Shown here: positions 9,873 through 18,148 of the stretch, piece after piece
How positions within the stretch are numbered: position 1 is the first letter of the stretch
Layout of the letters: each line of letters opens with the position of its first letter
Assembly: GCF_014639435.1 (NCBI RefSeq)
Contig: NZ_BMFZ01000003.1
Coordinates: 372,001-436,000, forward strand
Origin: Hafnia psychrotolerans
GTDB taxonomy: Bacteria; Pseudomonadota; Gammaproteobacteria; Enterobacterales; Enterobacteriaceae
Direction: 5' to 3'
DNA: 64,000 nucleotides
The notes under the pieces: model-generated
Seen by the model: the letters and a program-made list of their open reading frames with translations, nothing else
What the model was told of the DNA's origin: nothing
Databases searched by the model: none
Made by a program: the position numbers and the translations under genes

Positions 9873-10673
9873 ATGGAGATCACCACACTACAGATTGTGC
9901 TGATATTTATTGTTGCATGCATTTCCGGGATGGACTCCATCTTGGATGAATTTCAATTCCACCGTCCGCTGGTGGCCTGTACCTTAATCGGTATCATTCT
10001 CGGCGATATGAAAACCGGGATCATTATCGGTGGTACGTTGGAAATGATTGCTTTGGGTTGGATGAACATTGGGGCCGCCGTGGCACCCGATGCCGCCCTC
10101 GCCTCAATTATTTCAACCATTCTGGTTATCGCAGGTGGTCAGTCAGTGGGTGCGGGTATTGCCCTTGCCATCCCTCTGGCGGCAGCAGGCCAGGTTCTTA
10201 CCATCATCGTTCGTACTATCACCGTGGCTTTCCAGCATGCGGCAGACAGTGCGGCAGAACGCGGTAATTTAAGTATGCTGTCCTGGATCCACGTTTCGGC
10301 GCTGATCCTCCAGGCGATGCGTATTGCTATTCCTGCTGTCATCGTGGCTGTTTCCGTCGGTACCGAAGTTGTTCAGGTCATGCTTTCGTCCATTCCTGCA
10401 GTCGTCACGAATGGTCTGAACATCGCAGGTGGCATGATTGTGGTTGTCGGTTACGCGATGGTCATCAACATGATGCGCGCTGGCTATCTGATGCCATTCT
10501 TCTACCTCGGTTTCGTTACTGCTGCTTTCACCAACTTCAACCTGGTTGCTCTGGGTGTGATTGGTGTGGTTATGGCAATCCTGTACATCCAGTTGAGTCC
10601 TAAGTACAACAAGTCTGCTAACGCAGCGGGACCTGCACAGGGTGTTAACGATCTCGATAACGAATTGGATTAA
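9873..10673 (+). CDS. manY: Mannose PTS enzyme IIC (ManY)
   Basis: The product has 266 residues and is strongly hydrophobic, an integral membrane sugar channel subunit with several transmembrane helices. The family motif GMDSILDEFQFHRPLVA is at the N terminus. In enterics the IIC/IID complex is also a receptor for some bacteriocins and for phage lambda DNA entry. The gap to manX is 94 bases, and manZ follows after 2 bases. Confidence 0.96.
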   Translation: MEITTLQIVLIFIVACISGMDSILDEFQFHRPLVACTLIGIILGDMKTGIIIGGTLEMIALGWMNIGAAVAPDAALASIISTILVIAGGQSVGAGIALAIPLAAAGQVLTIIVRTITVAFQHAADSAAERGNLSMLSWIHVSALILQAMRIAIPAVIVAVSVGTEVVQVMLSSIPAVVTNGLNIAGGMIVVVGYAMVINMMRAGYLMPFFYLGFVTAAFTNFNLVALGVIGVVMAILYIQLSPKYNKSANAAGPAQGVNDLDNELD

Positions 10674-10675
10674 GG

Positions 10676-11542
10676 GTGAAAGAAATGGTTGATCAAACTG
10701 CAGTTAGCCAAACCCCAGAAAAAAAACTGACGCCGGGTGATATCCGTGGTGTGTTTATGCGCTCCAATTTGTTCCAGGGGTCATGGAACTTCGAGCGTAT
10801 GCAGGCATTGGGCTTCTGTTATTGTATGGTGCCCGCGATCCGTCGCCTCTATCCTGAAAATAACGATGCACGCAAAGCGGCTATCAAGCGTCACCTGGAG
10901 TTCTTTAATACCCATCCCTACGTGGCAGCCCCCGTGCTTGGCGTTACGCTGGCGATGGAAGAACAACGTGCCAATGGTGCCCCCATTGATGATGCGGCAA
11001 TCAATGGCCTGAAAGTCGGTCTTATGGGGCCGCTGGCAGGTGTCGGTGACCCAATCTTTTGGGGTACAGTACGACCAGTTTTCGCTGCACTGGGTGCCGG
11101 TATCGCGATGAGCGGAAGCCTGCTCGGACCTTTGCTGTTCTTCATTCTATTTAACCTGGTACGCCTGCTGACTCGTTATTACGGCGTGGCATATGGCTAT
11201 ACCAAAGGCGTCAATATCGTTAACGATATGGGCGGTGGTTTCCTGCAAAAGCTGACCGAGGGGGCATCGATTCTTGGCCTCTTTGTCATGGGGGCCTTGG
11301 TTAACAAATGGACGCACGTCAATATTCCATTAGTGGTCTCGAGGATAACCGACCAAACCGGCCATACGACAGTGACAACAGTACAGACGATCCTCGATCA
11401 GTTAATGCCGGGTCTGGTCCCGCTATTGCTGACCTTTGGCTGTATGTGGCTATTGCGCCGTAAAGTTAATGCCCTGTGGATTATCATCGGCTTCTTTGCT
11501 ATTGGTATCTTCGGCTACTGGATTGGCCTACTGGGTCTTTGA
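10676..11542 (+). CDS. manZ: Mannose PTS enzyme IID (ManZ)
   Basis: The product has 288 residues from GTG 10676 (an ATG nine bases later is an alternative). It has the IID signatures RSNLFQGSWNFERMQ and GLMGPLAGVGDPIFWGT and a C-terminal membrane anchor. It forms the membrane translocator with ManY. It is the last gene of the operon, closed by a strong terminator. In E. coli the manXYZ mRNA is a target of the sugar-stress sRNA SgrS; pairing sites were not checked here. Confidence 0.97.
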   Translation: MKEMVDQTAVSQTPEKKLTPGDIRGVFMRSNLFQGSWNFERMQALGFCYCMVPAIRRLYPENNDARKAAIKRHLEFFNTHPYVAAPVLGVTLAMEEQRANGAPIDDAAINGLKVGLMGPLAGVGDPIFWGTVRPVFAALGAGIAMSGSLLGPLLFFILFNLVRLLTRYYGVAYGYTKGVNIVNDMGGGFLQKLTEGASILGLFVMGALVNKWTHVNIPLVVSRITDQTGHTTVTTVQTILDQLMPGLVPLLLTFGCMWLLRRKVNALWIIIGFFAIGIFGYWIGLLGL

Positions 11543-11549
11543 TAGCAGC

Positions 11550-11582
11550 AAAAACCGGGGGACAAGCTCCCCCGGTTTTTTT
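11550..11582 (+). terminator. Terminator of manXYZ
   Basis: CCGGGGG-ACAAGCT-CCCCCGG followed by seven T, beginning 13 bases after manZ. Confidence 0.95.
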
Positions 11583-11684
11583 ATGCCATTTAAGTAGAGT
11601 GAAGTAATACCATTTTGGCTTGGTCATTGGGCTATTATGTTGTCCCGCCGGCCATACGCCCGGTAAGTTCGCTGGAGAAGTTTC

Positions 11685-12143
11685 ATGTCCGTCACCGATA
11701 TCATCCTCGCCCTTTTTTCTCTTTTGCTTCTGGCTTATGCCATCTACGACGAATTTCTGATGGGGATGAAAAAAGGCGCTACCCTCCTGAAGGTTAATCT
11801 TCGCCGTCGCAATAAATTGGACTGTATTATCTTCATCGGTCTGTTGTTTATTTTGCTCTACAACAATATCAATGCTCATGGGACTGCGATAACTAACTAT
11901 TTATTAATCGCTCTGGCGTTGATTGCATTCTATATTTCTTTCATCCGCTGGCCAAAAATGTTGTTTAAAGCCACAGGTTTTTTTTACGCCAATGCCTTCA
12001 TTACCTATGACCGCATCAAAGCGATGAACCTTTCCGAAGATGGCATCTTAGTGTTTGACCTGGAACAAAGAAAATTATTAATCCGGGTAAATAATCTCGA
12101 TGACTTGCAAAACATTTATAATTTTATTGTTGAAAATCAATAA
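11685..12143 (+). CDS. yobD: DUF986 inner membrane protein YobD
   Basis: The product has 152 residues, as in E. coli YobD. Three hydrophobic helices in the first 100 residues are followed by a cytoplasmic tail with the conserved core [12 protein letters not shown]-like (here [12 protein letters not shown]) and [11 protein letters not shown]. The function is unknown. The position between manZ and mntP is conserved. An AT-rich hairpin with a T-rich tail follows. Confidence 0.92.
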   Translation: MSVTDIILALFSLLLLAYAIYDEFLMGMKKGATLLKVNLRRRNKLDCIIFIGLLFILLYNNINAHGTAITNYLLIALALIAFYISFIRWPKMLFKATGFFYANAFITYDRIKAMNLSEDGILVFDLEQRKLLIRVNNLDDLQNIYNFIVENQ

Positions 12144-12163
12144 ATTAAATAAATCATGCAATG

Positions 12164-12188
12164 GGCTATATTTAATAGCCTTATATTT
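12164..12188 (+). terminator. Terminator of yobD
   Basis: GGCTAT-ATTTA-ATAGCC followed by TTATATTT, 20 bases after the yobD stop. Confidence 0.7.
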
Positions 12189-12367
12189 ACTTCATGTCAT
12201 TGGCCCACAAATTAATATCACTGATTAAAACCACATTCGGTGGGTTTATTATTTAACTAATGTGATTAATGTGTGTACTTAATGAAAAATATTGTCTGAT
12301 GAAATTCTAAACCTCAATTTATTTGTTGTTGTTATCAATTTAAATATCATGTTAAGGTTCCGCCGTC

Positions 12368-12493
12368 ATTTGGGGAGTAGCCGGTTTTTCACCAATTTGC
12401 CCTGCGCGAAATGTGTGTAAAGACGCCCGTATCAACATGCTCGTTTTAATAATAAAACGTGGTGCGGGCAGCCAGGAGGTTGGCGAGACCATA
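12368..12493 (+). promoter_or_regulatory. yybP-ykoY manganese riboswitch of mntP
   Basis: The leader holds the conserved blocks of this aptamer in order: GGGGAGTAGC at 12372-12381, the paired strand CGTATCAACATGCTCG at 12428-12443, and GGCGAGACCAT at 12482-12492. The E. coli mntP leader has the same blocks. Mn2+ binding is known to open the ribosome site in that leader. The mntP SD (GAGG) and start lie about 60-70 bases downstream. The gap from yobD is 420 bases, consistent with a long 5' UTR. Confidence 0.9.
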
Positions 12494-12563
12494 GACGTGT
12501 AGCACCGCCGTGAGGTTGGGGGTTGTGCTTCGCTTATATGGAAACCCGGCTGAGGTTACACTC

Positions 12564-13136
12564 ATGAATATCTCCGCAACGCTAATTCTGGCTTTTGGTA
12601 TGTCGATGGATGCTTTTGCTGTGTCGATTGGTAAAGGAGCCTCACTTCATCGCCCACGCTTTCGCGAAGCCCTCCGCACAGGACTTATTTTTGGTGTCAT
12701 TGAAGCGATCACACCGCTGATAGGTTGGGGGATTGGCCTATTCGCCAGCAAATACATTATGGCCTGGGATCACTGGGTGGCATTCACGCTGCTATTTATC
12801 CTCGGTGCCCGGATGATTGTCGAAGGCCTGAGAAATAAGCCCGAGGAAGCAAGCACCAACCAGCGCAGCCACGGCTTCTGGATACTGGTGCTTACCGCAA
12901 TCGGCACCAGTCTGGATGCAATGGCAATCGGTGTAGGGCTGGCTTTTCTGCAGGTTAATATCATCCATACTGCATTAGCCATTGGTATGGCGACCATGAT
13001 TATGGCCACCCTGGGTATTATGCTCGGTCGGTTTATTGGCCCAATGTTGGGTAAATGGGCAGAAGTACTGGGAGGCGTGGTGCTGATAGGTATTGGCTTT
13101 AATATCCTGCTGGAACATTTAGGCTATATCGGTTGA
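12564..13136 (+). CDS. mntP: Manganese exporter MntP
   Basis: MntP pumps Mn2+ out of the cell. The product has 190 residues and six predicted membrane helices. It carries the duplicated acidic signature [14 protein letters not shown] (N-terminal half) and [17 protein letters not shown] (C-terminal half), where the Asp residues are needed for transport in the family. The ATG at 12564 is chosen because homology starts there and GAGG lies eight bases before it. The GTG upstream in the same frame lies in the riboswitch leader. Its 3' end overlaps the convergent rlmA by 18 bp. Confidence 0.95.
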   Translation: MNISATLILAFGMSMDAFAVSIGKGASLHRPRFREALRTGLIFGVIEAITPLIGWGIGLFASKYIMAWDHWVAFTLLFILGARMIVEGLRNKPEEASTNQRSHGFWILVLTAIGTSLDAMAIGVGLAFLQVNIIHTALAIGMATMIMATLGIMLGRFIGPMLGKWAEVLGGVVLIGIGFNILLEHLGYIG

Positions 13137-13973
13137 TACAGCGGTAGGTTCATCTTCAGATTTGCGCTGATGTAGTCTAATGATGAAGTCTGTTTCACAG
13201 AAAAATGAACCTTCATCTTTTAATACAGCCCCTATCTCTTCAGTGGCACGCCACGCAAACGGCGTCATCTGCAAGAGATCAAAAGCCTGTTCGCCGCTCA
13301 ACATCATCGGATACGCCAGGTTCTCGGAACGTATGCGCTCAAAACCTTCCAACTGCTCATCTAACTCTTCATGTAATTGTACGTCAGAATAAATACGAGC
13401 CTTCAACTGATAGAGATGGCGCGGTCCGGGAGCCACTGTCAGCACCAAACCACCGGGCTTCAGTGCACGGAATAACTCTTCTGCCTTACATGGCGCATAA
13501 ATGCGTAGAACAGCATCGAGGGATTGAGCGGCAAACGGCAAACGATGGCTGGAAGCCACACAAAACTTAGCGTTGTGATAGCGTTTAGCGGCATTACGGA
13601 TAGCGACTTTGGCGACATCCAGACCAAAAACAGTCATCGCCCTGTTCTGCATAAGTCGAGTGGCCACCGCCGTGGTGTAATAACCTTCCCCACAGCCGAT
13701 ATCCAGCAATGCATCAGCCTTCACCGACAGCACATCATCAAGTAATTCAGCGATACGATCGCGTAAAGGCTGGTAATGACCGCCGTCTAAAAAGTTGCGC
13801 CGCGACACCATCATCTCAGGACTGTCCCCCGGTTGTTTCGAGCGCTTATGCTGTACGGGCATCAAATTGACGTATCCTTCTTTCGCGTTATCAAACTGAT
13901 GATTTTTCGGACACCGCCACTGCTTTTCGGTAAGAGTCAGTGGTTGATGACAAAGAGGGCATTGATAACTCAT
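13119..13973 (-). CDS. rlmA: 23S rRNA (guanine-745-N1)-methyltransferase RlmA
   Basis: The product has 284 residues. An N-terminal zinc finger (CPLC at 4-7, then CPKNH) is followed by a class I SAM-dependent methyltransferase domain with [11 protein letters not shown]. It methylates G745 of 23S rRNA. The chosen ATG (13973) matches the start of E. coli RlmA; the frame is open 25 codons further upstream. The C terminus is longer than in E. coli by about 12 residues, and this extra part overlaps the mntP 3' end. Confidence 0.95.
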   Translation of the reverse strand: MSYQCPLCHQPLTLTEKQWRCPKNHQFDNAKEGYVNLMPVQHKRSKQPGDSPEMMVSRRNFLDGGHYQPLRDRIAELLDDVLSVKADALLDIGCGEGYYTTAVATRLMQNRAMTVFGLDVAKVAIRNAAKRYHNAKFCVASSHRLPFAAQSLDAVLRIYAPCKAEELFRALKPGGLVLTVAPGPRHLYQLKARIYSDVQLHEELDEQLEGFERIRSENLAYPMMLSGEQAFDLLQMTPFAWRATEEIGAVLKDEGSFFCETDFIIRLHQRKSEDEPTAVSTDIA

Positions 13974-14118
13974 GAAGGTTCCAAAACAGTGTCTGAGCGC
14001 GAAACAGCATAAGGTGCCAAGTCTAAAGAAGGCGTCTGTCAGTTGCAACCGCTGGTATAACAGTGAAAAAGCCCGCTACACTAAGCGCTTAGAGTTTTCT
14101 CTTCTGAAGTGACTTCAT

Positions 14119-14835
14119 ATGACTGATATTTCGGCCTTACTTAGCAACATCCCTGGAATCCATCATGGTTTTGGCGATAAAAGCGCCCTGCTACCTGCCG
14201 TATTGCAGCCATTTGAGGCCACTCGCCCGAATAAAAAACAGGTGCACGGCGTGCGTATTGTTGACGTTGTTGAACCGGCTCAGGAGAGCGGAGAAGCTGA
14301 TGGTTTTTACACTGCCTTACCCGGAATCTTGCTGACTGTTTTCAGCGCAGATTGCCTGCCGATCATCTTCTGTAAGCTAGACGGGAAGCGAATTGGCGTC
14401 ATTCATGCCGGTTGGCGCGGACTGAAGAACGGTATCATTGAGAAAATGGCTGAGCGCATTAATTATGATGGCTCCACAGCTGACTGGGTGGCCTCTGTCG
14501 GACCTTCCGCTCAGCCCTGCTGCTATGAAGTCAGCCAAGAGCTAGTGGACGACTTCCTGAAAGAACTGGACCTGTCTCCTGGGTTGATGATCCCTTCTCC
14601 ACGGCATCTGAATCTCGCCGCTATTGCTCAAGCGAAAATTCGCCAGTTGGGCTTCGCCTCCGTAGACAGTGCTGGCAGTTGTACCATTTGCAGCACCGTA
14701 ACTGACGCCTCTGGCAACGAGAGCTATAAGTACACCAGTTTTCGCCGCAACAGCCACCAGCGCGTTAAAGACCCTTCATATCCCGACATCATCGGCCGTA
14801 ACCAACAGTCTGGCGTGATTATTATTCCAAACTGA
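14119..14835 (+). CDS. PgeF/YfiH-type (polyphenol oxidase/laccase-domain) protein, paralogue
   Basis: The product has 238 residues with the family metal-site motifs: KQVHG (His), FSADCLPI (Cys) and HAGWRG (His), plus GPSAQPCCYEV. E. coli YfiH/PgeF, of the same family, cleaves wrongly built UDP-MurNAc-L-Ser. The E. coli gene lies beside rluD, not here, so this copy is probably a paralogue with an undefined substrate; low identity to YfiH outside the motifs supports this. It is divergent from rlmA and convergent with cspC. Confidence 0.85.
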   Translation: MTDISALLSNIPGIHHGFGDKSALLPAVLQPFEATRPNKKQVHGVRIVDVVEPAQESGEADGFYTALPGILLTVFSADCLPIIFCKLDGKRIGVIHAGWRGLKNGIIEKMAERINYDGSTADWVASVGPSAQPCCYEVSQELVDDFLKELDLSPGLMIPSPRHLNLAAIAQAKIRQLGFASVDSAGSCTICSTVTDASGNESYKYTSFRRNSHQRVKDPSYPDIIGRNQQSGVIIIPN

Positions 14836-14842
14836 TCGTGAC

Positions 14843-14869
14843 AAAAAAACCCGCGCATGGCGGGTTTTT
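14843..14869. terminator. Bidirectional terminator between the PgeF-like gene and cspC
   Basis: CCCGC-GCATG-GCGGG with seven A before and five T after, between two convergent genes. Confidence 0.92.
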
Positions 14870-14885
14870 ATACAGCAGAAGCGGC

Positions 14886-15095
14886 TTAGATTGCCATTAC
14901 GTTAACAGCAGAAGGGCCTTTCTGACCGTCTTGGATTTCGAACTCTACGCTCTGGCCTTCAGCCAGAGTTTTGAAGCCGTTACCCTGGATTGCAGAGAAG
15001 TGTACAAACACGTCTTTGCTGCCGTCAGCAGGAGTAATGAAACCAAAACCTTTGGACTCGTTGAACCACTTAACTTGACCTTTAATCTTTGCCAT
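14886..15095 (-). CDS. cspC: Cold-shock-like protein CspC
   Basis: The product has 69 residues and differs from E. coli CspC at only a few positions. It keeps both RNA-binding motifs, KGFGFITP and DVFVHFSAI. CspC is a constitutive, stress-linked RNA chaperone. An AAGGAAAT-like ribosome site precedes the ATG. It follows yobF by 41 bases, as in E. coli, and the two are likely co-transcribed. Confidence 0.97.
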   Translation of the reverse strand: MAKIKGQVKWFNESKGFGFITPADGSKDVFVHFSAIQGNGFKTLAEGQSVEFEIQDGQKGPSAVNVMAI

Positions 15096-15136
15096 CTTGA
15101 GTATTTCCTTTGGATTGTTTTAACTGCCCTGAGGCT

Positions 15137-15253
15137 TTACATAGACAAACTAGAGTCGTTACTGCTTGAGGCACTAAGATATAAATCGGCAGAGAAGCGG
15201 TATTCAACGATAACGTTTTTACTCTGGTCTTCTTTACTGAAAATGCCACACAT
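15137..15253 (-). CDS. yobF: Small stress protein YobF (short form)
   Basis: This 38-residue ORF begins [20 protein letters not shown], matching the N-terminal half of E. coli YobF (47 residues), and continues with [13 protein letters not shown]. The C terminus stops at SLSM, earlier than in E. coli. The function is unknown, and the E. coli protein is heat-shock induced. It is the first gene before cspC. Confidence 0.85.
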   Translation of the reverse strand: MCGIFSKEDQSKNVIVEYRFSADLYLSASSSNDSSLSM

Positions 15254-16041
15254 ATACAGAACCGTACCTCGTTTTACCCAGATGCGTTATCACATACTCT
15301 GAATTAGATGGCAAGCCATTTTTAATCAGTGATGGACATGTCGCACATATTTGAGTCGACTAACGGCACTAACTCAACAGTTAAGCTAAAATATGTTGAT
15401 AGGTACTCTTTTTTCTGCTTAACGTCAGAATATGTTGATTGCTCAAAACAATAATTCCTCGCCGTGATTGTTAGGCCTTTAATGCTGAACGATAAACCTG
15501 AGAATCCACTTTATTTGAATTTTTATCTTCTAAGTTATGCCTGGAAGTACGGATGAGCAGGTTTGGGTGTCTACGAAAAACGGATGAGATATCGCAGCGC
15601 CTGGCGAGTGATCACCGCACCCAACCCCTTGCTTAGCATGCATTGTATGGCAGGAATCTCATAAACTGTAGAGGGACTCTGGTTCGTTTTCCAACTGTAT
15701 TGCTGTGATTTTAAGAACCACATTATTACCTGATCATTCATTAATCAAAATGCATATCGGTTACCGTTGGTGCAATAAACACCGGTTCAAGGGATAAGGT
15801 GCACTATAGTAGCGCAGTCAGTCGCGCAGTCGCGTCGCGCATTTTTTAATAAAAATGCGCATAAATGAGATAAATAATCACAAGGACAAAATCTTTTGAA
15901 GAATATTATCATAGCGGTCAGGGTAAGCTTTTAACAATATAATGAAATAATGATGTTCTAAAGATTAGACCAGTATTACTGCCAAAGCCCCCCTATATTT
16001 ATTCCTGATTAAACGTTAGAGGTTTAGTGTTGCTAAAATAA
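15254..16041. other. AT-rich gap without a supported gene
   Basis: This 788-bp stretch lies between the yobF-cspC start region and the end of the metallo-hydrolase unit. It contains the likely yobF promoter, a repeated AATATGTTGAT about 48 bases apart near 15391-15449, and the GCGC-flanked hairpin listed separately. All frames are short and lack good ribosome sites. Confidence 0.5.
15837..15860. repeat. Perfect 10-bp inverted repeat in a GCGC-rich island
   Basis: GCGCATTTTT and AAAAATGCGC flank a four-base loop. Just before it, GCGCAGTC occurs twice, ending in GCGTCGCGC (15812-15840). The GC-rich patch stands out from the AT-rich surroundings. It may be an RNA hairpin or a protein site. Confidence 0.5.
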
Positions 16042-16075
16042 AAATAAAACCGTGATAGACATCACGATTTTATTT
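16042..16075 (-). terminator. Terminator of the metallo-hydrolase gene
   Basis: On the minus strand the stem ATAAAATCGTGAT/ATCACGGTTTTAT, with one mismatch, is followed by T-rich sequence. It lies 112 bases beyond the stop of the gene at 16188. It is nearly symmetric, so it could work in both directions. Confidence 0.75.
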
Positions 16076-16187
16076 ACTAACCGACCACTATGTAAAGGAA
16101 AAATCAGGCTGGCCTGCCATCTCCGGCTCTCACCTTGAGTCATGAACCCTCGTCGGGTGATGCTCACTTTTGGCGTGCTGAGCTATT

Positions 16188-17177
16188 TCAATCTACCTTG
16201 ATACTTTGCCCTATTTTCAAGGGAACAAAATGAGGATCAACATCATTATGCCCCTCTTTTGCCAGAGCCAATTCTTGCAAAGGCTCGTCTAAGGATTCAT
16301 CCGCTAATTCAAAAACCCCCCAGTGGATCGGCACCGCTTTTCGGCATTTGAGTTCAGAAAATACTGTTACCGCCTGTTGTGGATCCATATGCTGCGCACT
16401 CATGAACCATCTTGGTGCATAAGCACCAATAGGAATAGCGGCAAGATCAAAGGGGCCGAGTTGGTTACCAATCTCTTTAAACTGATCGCTATAACCGCTG
16501 TCGCCAGAGAAATAGAAGCGCAGCGCCTGACTGGCTACCACCCAACCGCACCATAAAGAACAGTTACGATCCCAGGGTGTGCGCATACTCCAGTGACGCG
16601 CGGGAACAGCATGAAAAGTCAGATCACCGATTTTATGCTGTTGCCACCAGTCGAGCTCCTCCACACGACAGGCTCCCTGACGTTCCAGCCAACGTTTCAT
16701 CCCTAGCGGAACAATAAAAATCAATTGAGGAAACCGTCTAAGCAGCTTTTTTATCGTGGGCTTATCCAGATGATCATAGTGATTATGAGACAGTACGACA
16801 TAATCAATCTGAGGTAAGTCGGCCACGTGGGCAGCAACGGGCGTTTTTCTTTTTGGACCATAAAATCTTAACGGCGAGGCACGGTCAGAAAGTGCAGGAT
16901 CCGTCAGCACGGTTTGACCTGCAACCCGAAGCAAAAGGCAGGCATGACCTAAAAACCAGAGCCGATCTTCGGTGCCATTAAAATCCGCTTTTTGCCACCA
17001 CTGGGCGATAAATTGCTGATAACCCCTCTGCGGTGGTTTCGGCAGCTGCTGTGCTTTACGCTCGCGTTGCCACCGTTTAAAGTCGCCTTCCTCACGCTGA
17101 TGAGGTTCAGGATTAGTGAACCCTTCCGGTGTATGGTGTGCCCTTAAAGGGTCGTAATAGCGATTTTTGAAGACCAT
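16188..17177 (-). CDS. MBL-fold metallo-hydrolase, NAPE-PLD/RomA-like
   Basis: The product has 329 residues. It carries the metallo-beta-lactamase motif SHNHYDHLD (HxHxDH), then RHWS, FSGDSGY (bridging Asp) and a late IHWGVF His, the pattern of the N-acyl-phosphatidylethanolamine phospholipase D / RomA branch. The substrate is unknown in bacteria. There is no signal peptide; the N terminus is polar. An AGGAGTATT ribosome site precedes ATG 17177. A PmrA-box-like repeat lies upstream in the divergent gap. Confidence 0.88.
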   Translation of the reverse strand: MVFKNRYYDPLRAHHTPEGFTNPEPHQREEGDFKRWQRERKAQQLPKPPQRGYQQFIAQWWQKADFNGTEDRLWFLGHACLLLRVAGQTVLTDPALSDRASPLRFYGPKRKTPVAAHVADLPQIDYVVLSHNHYDHLDKPTIKKLLRRFPQLIFIVPLGMKRWLERQGACRVEELDWWQQHKIGDLTFHAVPARHWSMRTPWDRNCSLWCGWVVASQALRFYFSGDSGYSDQFKEIGNQLGPFDLAAIPIGAYAPRWFMSAQHMDPQQAVTVFSELKCRKAVPIHWGVFELADESLDEPLQELALAKEGHNDVDPHFVPLKIGQSIKVD

Positions 17178-17317
17178 AATACTCCTGTGCTCATCACAAT
17201 AGCGTTGACTGCTCCTTGCCCCGATGTCGGTACGTCTCTATTCCTTTACACGAGATTGGCTAATAATACTTATCACACAGTGCAAAAAAGGGTGAGAGTG
17301 AGTCTGACAACGCCCTT

Positions 17318-17334
17318 CTTAAGCAAATCTTAAG
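17318..17334. promoter_or_regulatory. PmrA/BasR-box-like repeat CTTAAG-N5-CTTAAG
   Basis: Two perfect CTTAAG copies are separated by CAAAT, fitting the PmrA (BasR) box pattern YTTAAK-N5-YTTAAK. Each half is a palindrome, so the direction is not fixed. The site lies between the divergent metallo-hydrolase gene and the 96-residue membrane ORF. Placement relative to a -10 box is not ideal for either gene. Confidence 0.5.
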
Positions 17335-17376
17335 GTGATAATGTTGTGATGGTCGACAGTAACTCAAGGATCTAAT

Positions 17377-17667
17377 ATGACTAAGAACAACGTAAACCGC
17401 TCGAGTACTTTCTTCAAACGCGTCAGCCCTATTTTTACCCTGCAGCGCCAATACTCGGCCATAGGGCTCAAATTACGCCTTCGTCGCAACCCGCTAAAAC
17501 AGGTATTGATGGTCCCGGCAGGCGTGCTGCTTAGTGCGGCGACGCTAAGTGCCGTCATGGTGACTATCGTTACCTTTGATGTAGTGGTCCTGTTGGTTTC
17601 AGTTTTCAAAAAACCTTTTCAACGCAAAAAACACATGCCCTTCACATCCCTAAGGGCCAATGTATAA
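17377..17667 (+). CDS. Uncharacterised small membrane protein
   Basis: The ORF has 96 residues. AAGGA lies six bases before the ATG, and a strong terminator follows 15 bases after the stop, both supporting a real gene. The N terminus is basic (about 13 Arg/Lys in the first 45), followed by a long hydrophobic stretch (about 46-78, possibly a helical hairpin) and a basic C terminus. I recognise no family. Confidence 0.55.
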   Translation: MTKNNVNRSSTFFKRVSPIFTLQRQYSAIGLKLRLRRNPLKQVLMVPAGVLLSAATLSAVMVTIVTFDVVVLLVSVFKKPFQRKKHMPFTSLRANV

Positions 17668-17682
17668 CCGGAAAGGCAAAGT

Positions 17683-17721
17683 AAAAAACCGCGCTGAACA
17701 TAGACACTCAGCGCGGTTTTT
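17683..17721. terminator. Bidirectional terminator, 14-bp stem
   Basis: AAAAACCGCGCTGA and TCAGCGCGGTTTTT pair perfectly around a 10-base loop, between the small membrane gene and the convergent small gene at 17779. Confidence 0.92.
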
Positions 17722-17778
17722 ATTAATGATAATCAAAATGAGCAACGTTTTACTGCTACCACAACGCTAAAGCATTCC

Positions 17779-18015
17779 TCAGGCCGCTTCGGCACAAAGT
17801 TTAGTGAGATTTCTGGCTCCGATCATTAAGGTTGCAACATAGGATTGCCGGCGGGTAACCACTTCTACCGCCACCCGGGAATTTTGGTACTTGATCAGAT
17901 AAGTTGATGGCCAGCCCTGGCGTCGTGTGCCATAAGCTTTTTCGTGGCTGTCAATGGCTGCATGGGCAACCACCAGATGGGAGAGAGTTTTATCACCTTT
18001 AATGATGCGCTTCAT
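17779..18015 (-). CDS. Small DUF4060-like protein
   Basis: The product has 78 residues from the ATG at 18015, which has GGAG six bases upstream; the frame is open ten codons further. The sequence MKRIIKGDKTLSHLVVAHAA, then RRQGWP, VAVEVVTRRQSYVATLM resembles the enterobacterial DUF4060 group as I remember it. That match is from memory and unverified. The function is unknown. Confidence 0.65.
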   Translation of the reverse strand: MKRIIKGDKTLSHLVVAHAAIDSHEKAYGTRRQGWPSTYLIKYQNSRVAVEVVTRRQSYVATLMIGARNLTKLCAEAA

Positions 18016-18148
18016 AATGGACTCCGCCTTAGACACAACTGTCAAAATGAGGAAACATTAATCACTTGATACCCATCGCTCTATACGATGCTTATTCGAA
18101 TCACTTCTTTGTAACTTTGTCACAGCTTGAGTATCCCTGCAGCTTTAT

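Noticed and set aside
14838-15302. 154-codon plus-strand frame across cspC and yobF
   Set aside because: It is antisense to cspC, which is nearly identical to the E. coli gene, and starts on top of a terminator.
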